Part shown: positions 16,638 through 24,750 of the stretch, piece after piece | Numbering within the stretch: the stretch's first letter is position 1 | How the letters are laid out: each line of letters opens with the position of its first letter | From: Halobacillus_B rhizosphaerae | GTDB lineage: Bacteria > Bacillota > Bacilli > Bacillales > Halobacillaceae | Reading direction: 5' to 3' | Length of the DNA stretch: 64,000 bases | Assembly (NCBI RefSeq): GCF_046719735.1 | Contig: NZ_JAUTWQ010000011.1 | Span: 124,001 to 188,000 of the forward strand | Notes under the pieces: generated by a model | What the model was told of the DNA's origin: nothing | The model's input: the letters and a program-made list of their open reading frames with translations, nothing else | The model's database searches: none | Program-made: the position numbers and the translations under genes

Positions 16638-18086
16638 TTAGGAACGGTCATCGCTGGCATTTACGCTAAATGAATGATTGATTACTTGATAATAAGTGGT
16701 TTCGTCAAAGGTGATCGTTACTTCTGAGGCAGCTTCTAAAATGGTTTTATTTAAGTAGATAGACATGTGATTTTTGCGGCCGCCGTACGGCACAGAGTTT
16801 GTTTCGCCGGCGTCTGTTGTAATGTGAACTTTTCTTTTTAAATGATTAGCATCTTCAAAGTCATCCATAGTACCGGCTGCCATGTAGGTTTCTGGAGATT
16901 CTTCTAGTGATTCAAATTGAAAATCAAGACTGAGTCCATTCTGGGAGTAATTTTTTCCCGCGAGATAAATTTCTGTCCGATCAACTTTCTTTACTTTCTT
17001 ATGAAGCTGCTTGTAGTTGGGGTGATCAGTTTTACTATCTTGTTTCTGATAGTCTGAAATATCCAAGTCAAAGGAGTAACTTTTGTCTTTATTATAATTA
17101 ATTCCATCGATTTGAATGGAAGCATCTGTTAATTTTCGAGAAAGGGGCTGTAAGTTTACTTGATAGAGATTTTTCTGACCTTTTATTTTTTTTAAGTTTT
17201 GTAAAGTTCTTTCTTCACCTTCCTTAGTAACAAGGGTTCCGATAATGTTTGGGGTAAGGTCTTTATCGGTATCGATCATAAGCTTTAAGGATATCCGATC
17301 CATTCTCACATCAAGTTCTTTAGGTTGTATCGTCACCCCGTTTTTCTGATAGGTTCCCTTTAAAGGAATAGTAGTTATATGCATCTCATCGGGGTGATAG
17401 TGCAGTTTAACAGAAACTGAATCCGTTTTGTAGAATCCTTTAGGTAATTCCATGTTGAAAGAAGCTAGTACGGTCTCGTCAATTGCCTGGGGTCCTGTGT
17501 CTTTATTTTTTGGTATATGTCCTAAGACAGCTATACCGTAAAGCTTATGGTTAAATACCATTCCTGAATTCCCAGGGTACATCATATAGGTGGAAGGATT
17601 TTTCTTATCGAATTTACTGTTTCCTGTTAGAGGCTGAATATGGATATTCTCAACTTTGGGAAGGGTTTGAGAGGATGATCCATCTAAAACACTTAAATCT
17701 ACGCTGTATAAGAAATAAATCTTGTTTCCACTGTCCCATATTTCATTGATATAAAGCTTCCCGTTATGGTCTGGCAGCGAAACAGACTGTTTAGGGGAAG
17801 TGGTCATATCATTATTTTTGGCGCGTTTAAGTCCTGGTGCTCTTTTCTCATAATAATTTAAAACTTCATCATAACTTTTTGCTTTTAATCCATCAGGTAA
17901 ATAAGAGGGATCTTCTTCAGCTTCCTTTTCTTGTTGAGGCTTAGTCTCTGACATTTTTTCTTTTTGATACGAAAGAGGCTGATCTCGATCACCTGTATAT
18001 ATTTGTATCCCGACTATGAAACTAAGGACTACAATGAGAATAATGATCCATTGGATTCGTTTCTTCTTTGTGGGAGCGGAGGGCAT
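16638..18086 (-). CDS. Membrane-anchored extracytoplasmic protein of unknown function
   Basis: I do not recognise this 482-residue protein. It opens with a basic stretch (TKKKRIQW) and one membrane helix (residues about 13-28), then a charged linker rich in Glu and Lys, then about 420 residues with beta-rich character (alternating hydrophobic strands such as LSLDFQFESLEES and EVTITFDETTYYQV). No catalytic motif and no cysteine outside the helix is evident. The layout is that of a type II membrane protein with an outer-face domain. It is the sole gene between two terminators. Confidence 0.7.
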   Translation of the reverse strand: MPSAPTKKKRIQWIIILIVVLSFIVGIQIYTGDRDQPLSYQKEKMSETKPQQEKEAEEDPSYLPDGLKAKSYDEVLNYYEKRAPGLKRAKNNDMTTSPKQSVSLPDHNGKLYINEIWDSGNKIYFLYSVDLSVLDGSSSQTLPKVENIHIQPLTGNSKFDKKNPSTYMMYPGNSGMVFNHKLYGIAVLGHIPKNKDTGPQAIDETVLASFNMELPKGFYKTDSVSVKLHYHPDEMHITTIPLKGTYQKNGVTIQPKELDVRMDRISLKLMIDTDKDLTPNIIGTLVTKEGEERTLQNLKKIKGQKNLYQVNLQPLSRKLTDASIQIDGINYNKDKSYSFDLDISDYQKQDSKTDHPNYKQLHKKVKKVDRTEIYLAGKNYSQNGLSLDFQFESLEESPETYMAAGTMDDFEDANHLKRKVHITTDAGETNSVPYGGRKNHMSIYLNKTILEAASEVTITFDETTYYQVINHSFSVNASDDRS

Positions 18087-18170
18087 AGTAAGCTAAAATC
18101 CTTTCTTCAATAGTTTGAAAATTATTTCCATTATAACAGAATATTAAAAAATATTGAGCAACGAAAAAAA

Positions 18171-18200
18171 GCAGCCGTGTCTCCAATAAGGAGCGGCTGC
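18171..18200. terminator. Terminator abutting the small gene at 18202
   Basis: GCAGCCG (18171-18177) pairs with CGGCTGC (18194-18200), with an inner CTCC/GGAG pairing. On the minus strand it runs into a long T tract just after the stop codon; the plus strand also has TTTATTT. Confidence 0.85.
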
Positions 18201-18201
18201 T

Positions 18202-18387
18202 TTATTTATTATCTTTATCACTATAGAAGTTAAGCATAGCATCTGATTCGGAATGAGATTCTTCTGCCTCGTTCTTCTTTTTATGTTGGGGAAGAAATGC
18301 TCTGCTAACGGATAATGAGTGGCTGAATACTTCTGCTGGTTCATTCGAATGGTGGATGTTACCTCTTCTGTAGGACCGTTTATTCAT
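18202..18387 (-). CDS. Small hypothetical protein, 61 residues
   Basis: Hydrophilic protein with a basic N-terminus (MNKRSYRRGN) and many His, Ser and Lys residues. Support for it being real comes from an excellent GGAGGAGG site seven bases before the ATG and a terminator that starts one base after the stop. There is no membrane segment, no cysteine and no recognised family. A small cytoplasmic or sporulation-type protein is possible but unproven. Confidence 0.65.
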   Translation of the reverse strand: MNKRSYRRGNIHHSNEPAEVFSHSLSVSRAFLPQHKKKNEAEESHSESDAMLNFYSDKDNK

Positions 18388-18597
18388 GAAAATCCTCCTC
18401 CATCTTTGTATAAGTATATTATTCCATGGTTTTTAATTGAATAAACCTCATGGATTGTAAGAATTTTAAGGCATTCTTCAAGAAGATGAGAAGGTTTTAC
18501 TAGAGTTAAGGGACACATGTCATTACTATGATACAATGGGCTTAAGAATAAGCAGAATCGTGTCAAACTATTTATAAATTTGGAAAGGAGTGTGTTT

Positions 18598-19200
18598 ATG
18601 AAAGAAATATTAACAATCTTCGACGATCTCCTGACTCCTATTGGTGAAAAAGAACGTCAGCAGGTCCATATTGAAGGGGAATGGCATGAAACTTTTCAAT
18701 GCTGGTTTTTTGAACAACAAAATGACCAAACGTACATTTACTTTCAAAAAAGAGCAAAGGATAAGAGCGCATTTCCTAGTCTCTATGATATTACTGCTGC
18801 GGGTCATATTGAAGCTGGCGAAAGAAAAGAAGCAGCCGGCTTAAGAGAAATTCAGGAAGAGTTGGGCATTCAAGTCAGCGAACAGGATCTGGAATATACA
18901 GGGTTCTATAAAGAAGAACTCACCCTGCAAGGGATGATAGACCGGGAAATTTGTCACATCTATCTTTATGAATATTCATTGGACACTCCTTTCGTTATCG
19001 GGGATGAAGTAGAGGATGTGGTAAAGGTCAGTCTGGACGATTTTCTTAGTGTTCTATCAAAAAAACATTCTGATATGCCGGCCGCCTCTATTCTAACAGG
19101 CGAGGAAAAACTAATCGTAAAAAAGGATTTAGTTCCTCATGATTTTTACTATTATCAGCGTGTCATTCAATCGGTTCAAAAGTTAACCCCTTTCATCTAA
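18598..19200 (+). CDS. Nudix hydrolase (IDI-like)
   Basis: Protein of 200 residues with a complete Nudix box G-x5-E-x7-REUxEExGU: it begins GHIEAGE and ends REIQEELGI (residues about 67-89). The N-terminal part (FDDLLTPIGEKERQQVH) and the presence of YIYFQKRAKDKSAFP place it with isopentenyl-diphosphate-isomerase-like Nudix proteins (YfcD type), which hydrolyse nucleotide or organic pyrophosphates. AAAGGAG precedes ATG 18598; the apparent longer reading includes the ribosome site itself and is rejected. Confidence 0.87.
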   Translation: MKEILTIFDDLLTPIGEKERQQVHIEGEWHETFQCWFFEQQNDQTYIYFQKRAKDKSAFPSLYDITAAGHIEAGERKEAAGLREIQEELGIQVSEQDLEYTGFYKEELTLQGMIDREICHIYLYEYSLDTPFVIGDEVEDVVKVSLDDFLSVLSKKHSDMPAASILTGEEKLIVKKDLVPHDFYYYQRVIQSVQKLTPFI

Positions 19201-19210
19201 ACTGAATTTT

Positions 19211-19238
19211 TTGACAAATCCGGACAAACCTCTATAAT
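19211..19238 (+). promoter_or_regulatory. Sigma-A type promoter of the transsulfuration gene
   Basis: TTGACA (19211-19216) and TATAAT (19233-19238), both perfect, are separated by 16 bases. The start site would be near 19245, about 30 bp before the ATG at 19277. Confidence 0.75.
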
Positions 19239-19276
19239 TTTCTTTAATTGAATTTAAGTTTGGAAGGGGATTAATC

Positions 19277-20425
19277 ATGAGTCATTCATCGTTTGAGACG
19301 AAAGTAGTTCATAACAAAGTCGATCAGGAAACCATTTCTAACAGTAAGAGTACACCGATTTATCAGACCTCAGCCTTTACTTTTAAGGATTTATCTCACT
19401 TGGAAAGTTATTACGAAGGGAACAGCCCGTATCTATACTCTCGGGAGAGAAACCCAAATACCGATGAGCTTGGGGATTCGATCGCTCGCTTGGAAGGAGC
19501 AGAAGCAGGAGCCGCTACCTCCTCGGGAATGTCTGCTATCTTGGCAGGTATTCTTGCGATTGCCGGATCCGGGGATCATATAGTCGCGGCCGAAGATTTA
19601 TACGGAGGGACTCATCACCTAATTTCCAAGGAATTAGAGACATTCGGGATTGAAGTGAGTATGGTATCGTTCTCTAATCTACAAGAAGTGGAAGATTCTA
19701 TTAAACCCCATACGAAGCTTTTATACACAGAGTCTATAACTAATCCCTTCCTGAGAGTCGAAGATCTGCAGGGGCTGGTAAAGTTAGCAAACAAATATCA
19801 GCTTTCGACGATGGTGGATAATACCTTTGCTACTCCTTATCTTCTAAACCCTTGTGAGGCGGGGGTGGATTTAGTGGTACATAGTGCGACGAAATATATC
19901 GGCGGCCATAGTGATGTAACAGCGGGAGTACTAGCTGGGAAAGAGGAGATTATCAAGAGAGCAGTGAAAAAAGTTTCTGCCTTTGGAGCCAATCTAAGTC
20001 CATTTGAAGCGTGGCTTGCTCAGCGAGGAGCCAAAACTCTTGCGCTTCGTATGAAGCAGCAATCTCAGAACGCAGAATGTTTAGCCAAATCCTTCAGGAG
20101 TAATCCGCACGTTAAACATGTTTACTATCCTGAGTTTGTTTCTGAAAATGGCCATGGAGCAATTGTTACCATTGAATTAAAAAAGAGTGTAGATATTGAG
20201 CGTTTTTTCCAGTGTCTAGGGTGGGTAAAAATTGCTCCAACTTTAGCTGGTGTGGAAACGACGGTTTCTTACCCGCTTACTACTTCGCATCGCTCTTTAA
20301 CAGATGAGCAGCGTGCAAAAGTAGGGATTAATAAATATGTAGTCCGCTTGTCAATTGGCATTGAGGATGCCGATGATATTATCGAACAATTCAGAGAAGC
20401 GATAGAAGAATCCTTGGGGGAGTAA
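19277..20425 (+). CDS. Cys/Met metabolism PLP-dependent enzyme (cystathionine synthase/lyase type)
   Basis: PLP enzyme of the transsulfuration family, 382 residues. Seen: YSRERNPNTDELGDSIARLEG, SSGMSAI, the aspartate in MVDNTFATP, and the PLP lysine in HSATKYIGGHSD. C-terminal VETTVSYPLTTSH and VRLSIGIEDADDI are also typical. The family includes cystathionine gamma-synthase, beta- and gamma-lyases and O-acetylhomoserine sulfhydrylase, which I cannot separate by eye. It is a single gene with its own promoter and terminator. No S-box leader is visible. Confidence 0.87.
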   Translation: MSHSSFETKVVHNKVDQETISNSKSTPIYQTSAFTFKDLSHLESYYEGNSPYLYSRERNPNTDELGDSIARLEGAEAGAATSSGMSAILAGILAIAGSGDHIVAAEDLYGGTHHLISKELETFGIEVSMVSFSNLQEVEDSIKPHTKLLYTESITNPFLRVEDLQGLVKLANKYQLSTMVDNTFATPYLLNPCEAGVDLVVHSATKYIGGHSDVTAGVLAGKEEIIKRAVKKVSAFGANLSPFEAWLAQRGAKTLALRMKQQSQNAECLAKSFRSNPHVKHVYYPEFVSENGHGAIVTIELKKSVDIERFFQCLGWVKIAPTLAGVETTVSYPLTTSHRSLTDEQRAKVGINKYVVRLSIGIEDADDIIEQFREAIEESLGE

Positions 20426-20478
20426 GGGAAACAAGCATTAATCAAACGTTTGTTTAAATAAGCAAGGTGTGGTTTATG

Positions 20479-20508
20479 CGTCAGATCTATCGAGATCTGA
20501 CGTTTCTT
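20479..20508 (+). terminator. Terminator after the transsulfuration gene
   Basis: CGTCAGATCT and AGATCTGACG form a perfect 10-bp stem with a 4-nt loop, followed by TTTCTTT. From here to 20757 I see no gene. Confidence 0.8.
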
Positions 20509-20757
20509 TATGGAAAGGATTTGTGTAAGTCTACTTGCTGCTTTTGGAAGAAGAGTATCTTGATTTAACTTTACCAACTCATATTTATGGGACACCTTCA
20601 AAGACTAATTTAATGAACGGCAACGATCTCATAATCACAATGAATGTCATTGAAAACGATCAATGCTCATCCTTTAACTACTGGATAAATTAGGAGTGCA
20701 TGTTTAGAGGAAGAGTCCCATCTTATCAGGGTTTAGGGAGAGATTTTGTTCGGGAAA

Positions 20758-20794
20758 GTGATCCAAATAGCAAGTTGTAACGATAGCTAAGTAG
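20758..20794 (+). promoter_or_regulatory. Putative ECF promoter, copy A (sigma operon)
   Basis: GTGATCCAA, 14 bases, then CGATAGCTAAGTAG. The same element with identical spacing occurs at 22317-22353 in front of the next transcription unit. Read as TGATCC, 16 bases, CGATAG, it has ECF promoter geometry. It lies 75 bp before the sigma factor gene, so it is probably the self-controlled promoter. Confidence 0.65.
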
Positions 20795-20868
20795 CAAAGC
20801 TCCTCTAACGGAGAATCTAAGCTATAGATGTGCTATTATAGCTATATCCACCATAAAAGGAGTGTGCT

Positions 20869-21432
20869 ATGAGCAATCGTGATGTAGAGCTCTATCACCA
20901 GATGGCAGACGGCGACAGAAAAGCGCTCGAAAACATTTATAGTAAATATGAAAGACTGCTTTATTCCTTCGTCATTAAACTATCGGGTGATCAGACATTA
21001 GCAGAAGAAGTATTACAAGAAGTATTTATTAAGCTTTGGACTAAGAAAGCATCCTACGACAATTCTAAAGGAAAGTTTTCATCCTGGATTGTCACCATTA
21101 CAAGATATACCGCAATTGATCTTATACGTAAAAATAATAATAAAAATTACACGTTAGAGGAAGAAACCGATCTTCCTGAGCAGCAGACTGAAACCACTGA
21201 AGATATCGTAGAATGGAAGGAAGAAGGAATGAAGGTTAGGCGGGCAATTAATAAACTGTCTGATGAACAAATTCAAATGGTGGATTTATTTTATTACAAA
21301 GGACTGAGTCAAAGCGAGATTGCCGATCGCTGCGGAATTCCATTGGGGACTGTGAAAGGTAGAATACGGCTTGCGCTTAAGCATCTCAAGAAACACTTAT
21401 CAGCAGGGAAAGGGGGCGTAGATGATGCGTAA
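20869..21432 (+). CDS. ECF RNA polymerase sigma factor (SigK-like, paired with RskA)
   Basis: Sigma factor of 187 residues. Region 2 is seen in YSFVIKLSGDQTLAEEVLQEV and SSWIVTITRYTAIDLIRK, and region 4 in GLSQSEIADRCGIPLGTVKGRIRLALKHL. AAAAGGAG precedes the ATG. The gene overlaps the following anti-sigma gene by 11 bp, the classical layout of a sigma and its membrane-bound inhibitor. Its own promoter probably shares a motif with the surface protein gene at 22382, which makes that gene a predicted target. Confidence 0.9.
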   Translation: MSNRDVELYHQMADGDRKALENIYSKYERLLYSFVIKLSGDQTLAEEVLQEVFIKLWTKKASYDNSKGKFSSWIVTITRYTAIDLIRKNNNKNYTLEEETDLPEQQTETTEDIVEWKEEGMKVRRAINKLSDEQIQMVDLFYYKGLSQSEIADRCGIPLGTVKGRIRLALKHLKKHLSAGKGGVDDA

Positions 21433-22246
21433 CGAATGCGAGAAAGTAGTCGATTATTTTAACGGTCAGTTAAATGAACAAGAAAAGAAAGAATTTGAAA
21501 GACACTTAGAAACTTGTGAAGAATGTCGTGAAGAGCTGGAAGAGCTTGAGATGCTCACAGCTGACTTACCGTTCGCTTCTGAGCCCGTGGAACCTCCTGA
21601 GAATATGAAGCAGCGAGTATTAGATGCTGTATTTGCTGATGACGATTCTTCAGAGGATCATCATCTAAGCGAAGCATCCTCCGATGATACTGGCAACTCC
21701 AATTTGATTGGTATGAAGGAACGCAGAGAACAATATAGATCTCCTATAGATACGGGAAAGCCTTCTGCCGGAAAAAAGCCATGGGTAATGGGGGGCCTGG
21801 CCGCAGCACTCGTCATCTCCGTGGGGGGTAACATTTTTGCCATTGTAAATGATAATGGTGAAACAACATCTCAGCCGAAAGTTGAGCAGCCCGCAGATGA
21901 AAGTACCAATCAGGTAGCTGAGCGTGTTCAACTTAAAGGAGAGAAAACAGAGGCGATTGCCTCGGCAGCAATGATCCAGCAAGATAATCAGAACCTACTC
22001 ACTCTTCAAGCGGAAGGGCTGGAAAAATTACAAGGTGACGAGGTTTATCAAGTCTGGTTAATTAAAGGCGATAAGCCTTACCGGGCAGGAACCTTTGTAG
22101 CGAATAGCAATGGAGAAGGAGCAGTAGCATTTTCTCTTGATCAGCTTCCAAAAGATACAAGCTGGGATGCTATGGCGATATCCAAAGAACCAGATGCAAC
22201 AAGTGAAACTCCCCAGGGAGAAGTGATCTTGAGCTCGAAATTATAA
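21422..22246 (+). CDS. Anti-sigma factor, zf-HC2/RskA type
   Basis: Membrane anti-sigma factor of about 274 residues. Seen: an N-terminal zinc-finger anti-sigma domain (CEKVVDYF, then HLETCEECREEL, an H-x3-C-x2-C motif), an acidic linker, one membrane helix (VMGGLAAALVISVGGNIFAIV, residues about 121-141), and an outer RskA domain (EGLEKLQGDEVYQVWLIKG, WDAMAISKEPD). It holds the upstream sigma factor inactive until an outer signal triggers its proteolysis. ATG 21422 and 21425 are equivalent starts. Confidence 0.9.
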   Translation: MMRNECEKVVDYFNGQLNEQEKKEFERHLETCEECREELEELEMLTADLPFASEPVEPPENMKQRVLDAVFADDDSSEDHHLSEASSDDTGNSNLIGMKERREQYRSPIDTGKPSAGKKPWVMGGLAAALVISVGGNIFAIVNDNGETTSQPKVEQPADESTNQVAERVQLKGEKTEAIASAAMIQQDNQNLLTLQAEGLEKLQGDEVYQVWLIKGDKPYRAGTFVANSNGEGAVAFSLDQLPKDTSWDAMAISKEPDATSETPQGEVILSSKL

Positions 22247-22259
22247 GTGAAGAAACCCT

Positions 22260-22298
22260 ATTGCAGACAGTTTTCGACGACTGTCTGCAATTTTTTTT
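22260..22298 (+). terminator. Strong terminator after the sigma/anti-sigma operon
   Basis: ATTGCAGACAGT (22260-22271) pairs perfectly with ACTGTCTGCAAT (22280-22291), followed by eight T residues. It separates the sigma operon from the next gene, which therefore needs its own promoter. Confidence 0.92.
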
Positions 22299-22316
22299 GT
22301 TTTTTTTCAGAAAAAT

Positions 22317-22353
22317 GTGATCCAATTGATCGTTTCCCACGATAGCTTAGTAG
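22317..22353 (+). promoter_or_regulatory. Putative ECF promoter, copy B (surface protein gene)
   Basis: GTGATCCAA, 14 bases, CGATAGCTTAGTAG: the same halves and the same spacing as copy A at 20758-20794, while the 14-bp spacer differs completely (ATAGCAAG... against TTGATCGT...). Conservation of the ends but not the middle is what a sigma factor binding site should show. The start codon is 29 bp downstream. Confidence 0.65.
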
Positions 22354-22381
22354 AAAAACAAAACAAAGGAGAGATGGAATC

Positions 22382-23716
22382 ATGGATTTGAAAAAAGCAA
22401 TGTTAGTGGTACCGCTTAGTGTATCTGTACTTTTACCTACCTCATTAGACGTCGTAAACGCTGAGGACAACAACATGCCAACCGTAGAAACCAAAGCTGT
22501 TGAATTGAGAGCTACGTTGGACAACCTGTTGAGTGAACATGCCTACTTGGCTATCGAAACTATGAGAAAAGGTGCGCAAGGTGCGCCTGACTTCAAACAG
22601 TCCGCTAGTGCCTTAGAAAAGAACACGGAAGACTTATCTGCAGCTATCGCTTCTGTATATGGTGATGAAGCAGGACAGAAATTTAAGAAAATGTGGTCCT
22701 CTCACATTGGTTATTTCGTTGATTATGTAAAAGCAACGGGTAATCAAGATGAAGATGCTAAGCAAGAAGCTCTGGCAAATCTTAAAGACTATCGCCAGGA
22801 CTTTTCTAAATTCTTAGCTACAGCAACAGATGGCCGTCTAAAAGCAGACAACCTTGTAGAAGGACTTCAAACTCACGTCAATCAATTGATTGGGGCTTTT
22901 GATAGTTATGTAGCTGGTGATTATCAAGAAGCGTATATGAAAGAACGCAAAGCCATCCACCACATGTACGGTGTAAGTAAAGGCCTTTCTGGGGCAATTA
23001 CGGATCAATTCCCGGACAAGTTTAATGATACAAAAGCTGTAACGCCGGCGGCTGATCTTCGTTCTAACTTAAACTATCTGTTAAGTGAACACACTGGTCT
23101 GGCAACGATGGCTATGCAGAACGGTTTAGATGGATCAAAAGACTTTGATGCTTCCGTACAAGCACTTTCTAAAAATACCAAAGATTTAACTGCTGCTATT
23201 ACTTCTTTATATGGGGAAGAAGCAGGACAGAAGTTTAATGACATTTGGAGTAAACACATTCAAGATTTCGTTAAATATGTAAAAGGGACCGCTTCTGACG
23301 ATCAGCAAATGAAGGATGAAGCTCTTAAAGCGCTTGAAAAATATCGTATGAACTTTGCTAACTTCCTTGAAACAGCAACGGATGGACGATTGAAAGCAGA
23401 TGTACTTGCAGGCACTCTCCAGCAGCATGCTGACTACTTGATAAACGATTTCGATCAATATGCTGATGAAGATTATGACAAGGTATATATGACCTTAAGA
23501 GATTCTTATGCTCATATGTTCAAAGCATCTAAAGGGCTGTCTGGTGCATTTGTTGATCAAATGCCGGACAAGTTTATGATGATGCCTTCTGAAATGCCTG
23601 ATACTGGCATGGGCGGAACAGCCGATCATGACTCAGATATCTGGATCTATGCTTCCATTCTTGCATTGATCGCCGCTGCAGGAATCTATTTCCGCGGTCA
23701 GGCGAAACAGCAGTAA
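22382..23716 (+). CDS. Surface protein with two 184-residue His-rich helical repeats and an MPDTG sorting-like tail
   Basis: Exported protein of 444 residues: signal peptide (1-27), two tandem copies of one helical domain, an MPDTG motif (405-409), then a hydrophobic helix (IWIYASILALIAAAGIYF) and a short basic tail, the layout of sortase substrates. The repeats match at a fixed offset of 184 with no gaps: Glu52-His53/Glu236-His237, His108/His292, His165/His349, His194/His378. Each copy thus has one His in each of four predicted helices, which suggests a metal- or heme-binding bundle. I do not know a characterised member. It sits just after a sigma/anti-sigma pair and shares its promoter motif. 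Confidence 0.8.
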   Translation: MDLKKAMLVVPLSVSVLLPTSLDVVNAEDNNMPTVETKAVELRATLDNLLSEHAYLAIETMRKGAQGAPDFKQSASALEKNTEDLSAAIASVYGDEAGQKFKKMWSSHIGYFVDYVKATGNQDEDAKQEALANLKDYRQDFSKFLATATDGRLKADNLVEGLQTHVNQLIGAFDSYVAGDYQEAYMKERKAIHHMYGVSKGLSGAITDQFPDKFNDTKAVTPAADLRSNLNYLLSEHTGLATMAMQNGLDGSKDFDASVQALSKNTKDLTAAITSLYGEEAGQKFNDIWSKHIQDFVKYVKGTASDDQQMKDEALKALEKYRMNFANFLETATDGRLKADVLAGTLQQHADYLINDFDQYADEDYDKVYMTLRDSYAHMFKASKGLSGAFVDQMPDKFMMMPSEMPDTGMGGTADHDSDIWIYASILALIAAAGIYFRGQAKQQ

Positions 23717-23811
23717 GATGATTGCTAATCACATGAACCACACTACATTGAGCAATGACAGCATGAGGATGTGGTTCATTGATTATATATTCCATTGAGC
23801 TCCACCTATTG

Positions 23812-23840
23812 GCCGTCTCTCTTTAGAGGCGGTCTTTTTT
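23812..23840 (+). terminator. Terminator after the surface protein
   Basis: GCCGTCTCT pairs with AGAGGCGGT (two G-T pairs) around CTTT, then TCTTTTTT. A longer imperfect inverted repeat (ATGAACCACA near 23732 with TGTGGTTCAT near 23770) lies upstream without a T run. Confidence 0.75.
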
Positions 23841-23981
23841 GTTGTTGAAAATTAAGGAGTGGTCCAGCATTGAACAGGCCGTATTACACGTGGTCAGTGT
23901 TGAATGCGAAGATTCTCATGTGTGCATTCACAGTGGGAAGGGTATAACTATTAATAGATTAAGTAGATGAGGTGATATATT

Positions 23982-24209
23982 TTGTTCTATTCAGTAACTC
24001 TGCAGAAGATTATTCTATTTACAGGAATCGGTATCGTGGTCGGGGCGATTGTAGGCTTCACAGCTGTGTTGGGCTTTGACTTGTCTGGTTCAGTGTTTGT
24101 GTTGTCGATGTTTTTAAGCATCCTTTGCGTGTATGCGACGGCTATGTATGCGGAGCTTTACCATATTCGAGAAGCTATCAATCGTGAGCGGCGAGAACGA
24201 ATGAAATAA
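23982..24209 (+). CDS. Small two-helix membrane protein
   Basis: Protein of 75 residues with two hydrophobic segments (ILFTGIGIVVGAIVGFTAVLG and SVFVLSMFLSILCVYATAMY) and a charged tail (NRERRERMK). It starts at TTG 23982, six or seven bases after GAGGTGAT. I do not recognise a family. A short TTG-started reading of 25 codons with its own AAGGAG lies just upstream at 23871-23948, but I have no further support for it. Confidence 0.6.
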   Translation: MFYSVTLQKIILFTGIGIVVGAIVGFTAVLGFDLSGSVFVLSMFLSILCVYATAMYAELYHIREAINRERRERMK

Positions 24210-24235
24210 GTTCCTTGTTATCCTGCTTCCCCGGG

Positions 24236-24385
24236 TTAACTTAACCATAGGGAGAGAAGCAGGATAACATAGAGAACACCAATGATAAGGATAATTACAT
24301 AACTACGTTTAGATAATTTTCGAAAAACAACGTAAAAGGTTGCGCAAACCATAGTAAGAATAAAGATCCAGCAGATCGTGACCAT
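24236..24385 (-). CDS. Putative 49-residue membrane miniprotein
   Basis: The minus strand between 24385 and 24236 reads ATG to TAA with two membrane segments: CWIFILTMVCATFYVVF and YVIILIIGVLYVILLLSLW, joined by a basic loop RKLSKRS. The strong hydrophobic pattern with a positively charged turn is unlikely by chance. The ribosome site is weak (GAAAGAGAG about nine bases upstream). Its 3' end lies inside an inverted repeat (TTATCCTGCTTC with GAAGCAGGATAA, 24218-24268). Function unknown. Confidence 0.45.
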   Translation of the reverse strand: MVTICWIFILTMVCATFYVVFRKLSKRSYVIILIIGVLYVILLLSLWLS

Positions 24386-24750
24386 AAGAATAAACTCTCT
24401 TTCTATTGAGCATTAAAAAACTAGTATAAAATTAAATCGGAACTTTCCATCCTTATGCAATAGCATACGTTGCCTTGTTTATACTTTCAACTTTTCAGCC
24501 GATTGAGTTGTTTACCCTTATTTGCTTAGGGGAATTGGATTTGAGTAGCAGCTATGAAGAAACGATAGGAAGAAAAATCTATTTGGGTGATTCATTGAGG
24601 CGTATCATGCAGATTTTTTAATGCTTATTAAAATTATGATTTTCCTATGAAAAAGATTATGATGGAATGACTAGTATTTATTTGCAGGAGGCTGGGCTCA
24701 GCTATTGAGTTTTCCTCCCATTTTTTTTATTAATCTTGGAGGTGGAACAT
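24386..24750. other. Intergenic stretch without a recognised gene
   Basis: A/T-rich leader before the carotenoid desaturase gene. I see no convincing ORF, structured RNA or operator, only the GGAGGTGG ribosome site at 24738-24745. Confidence 0.5.
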
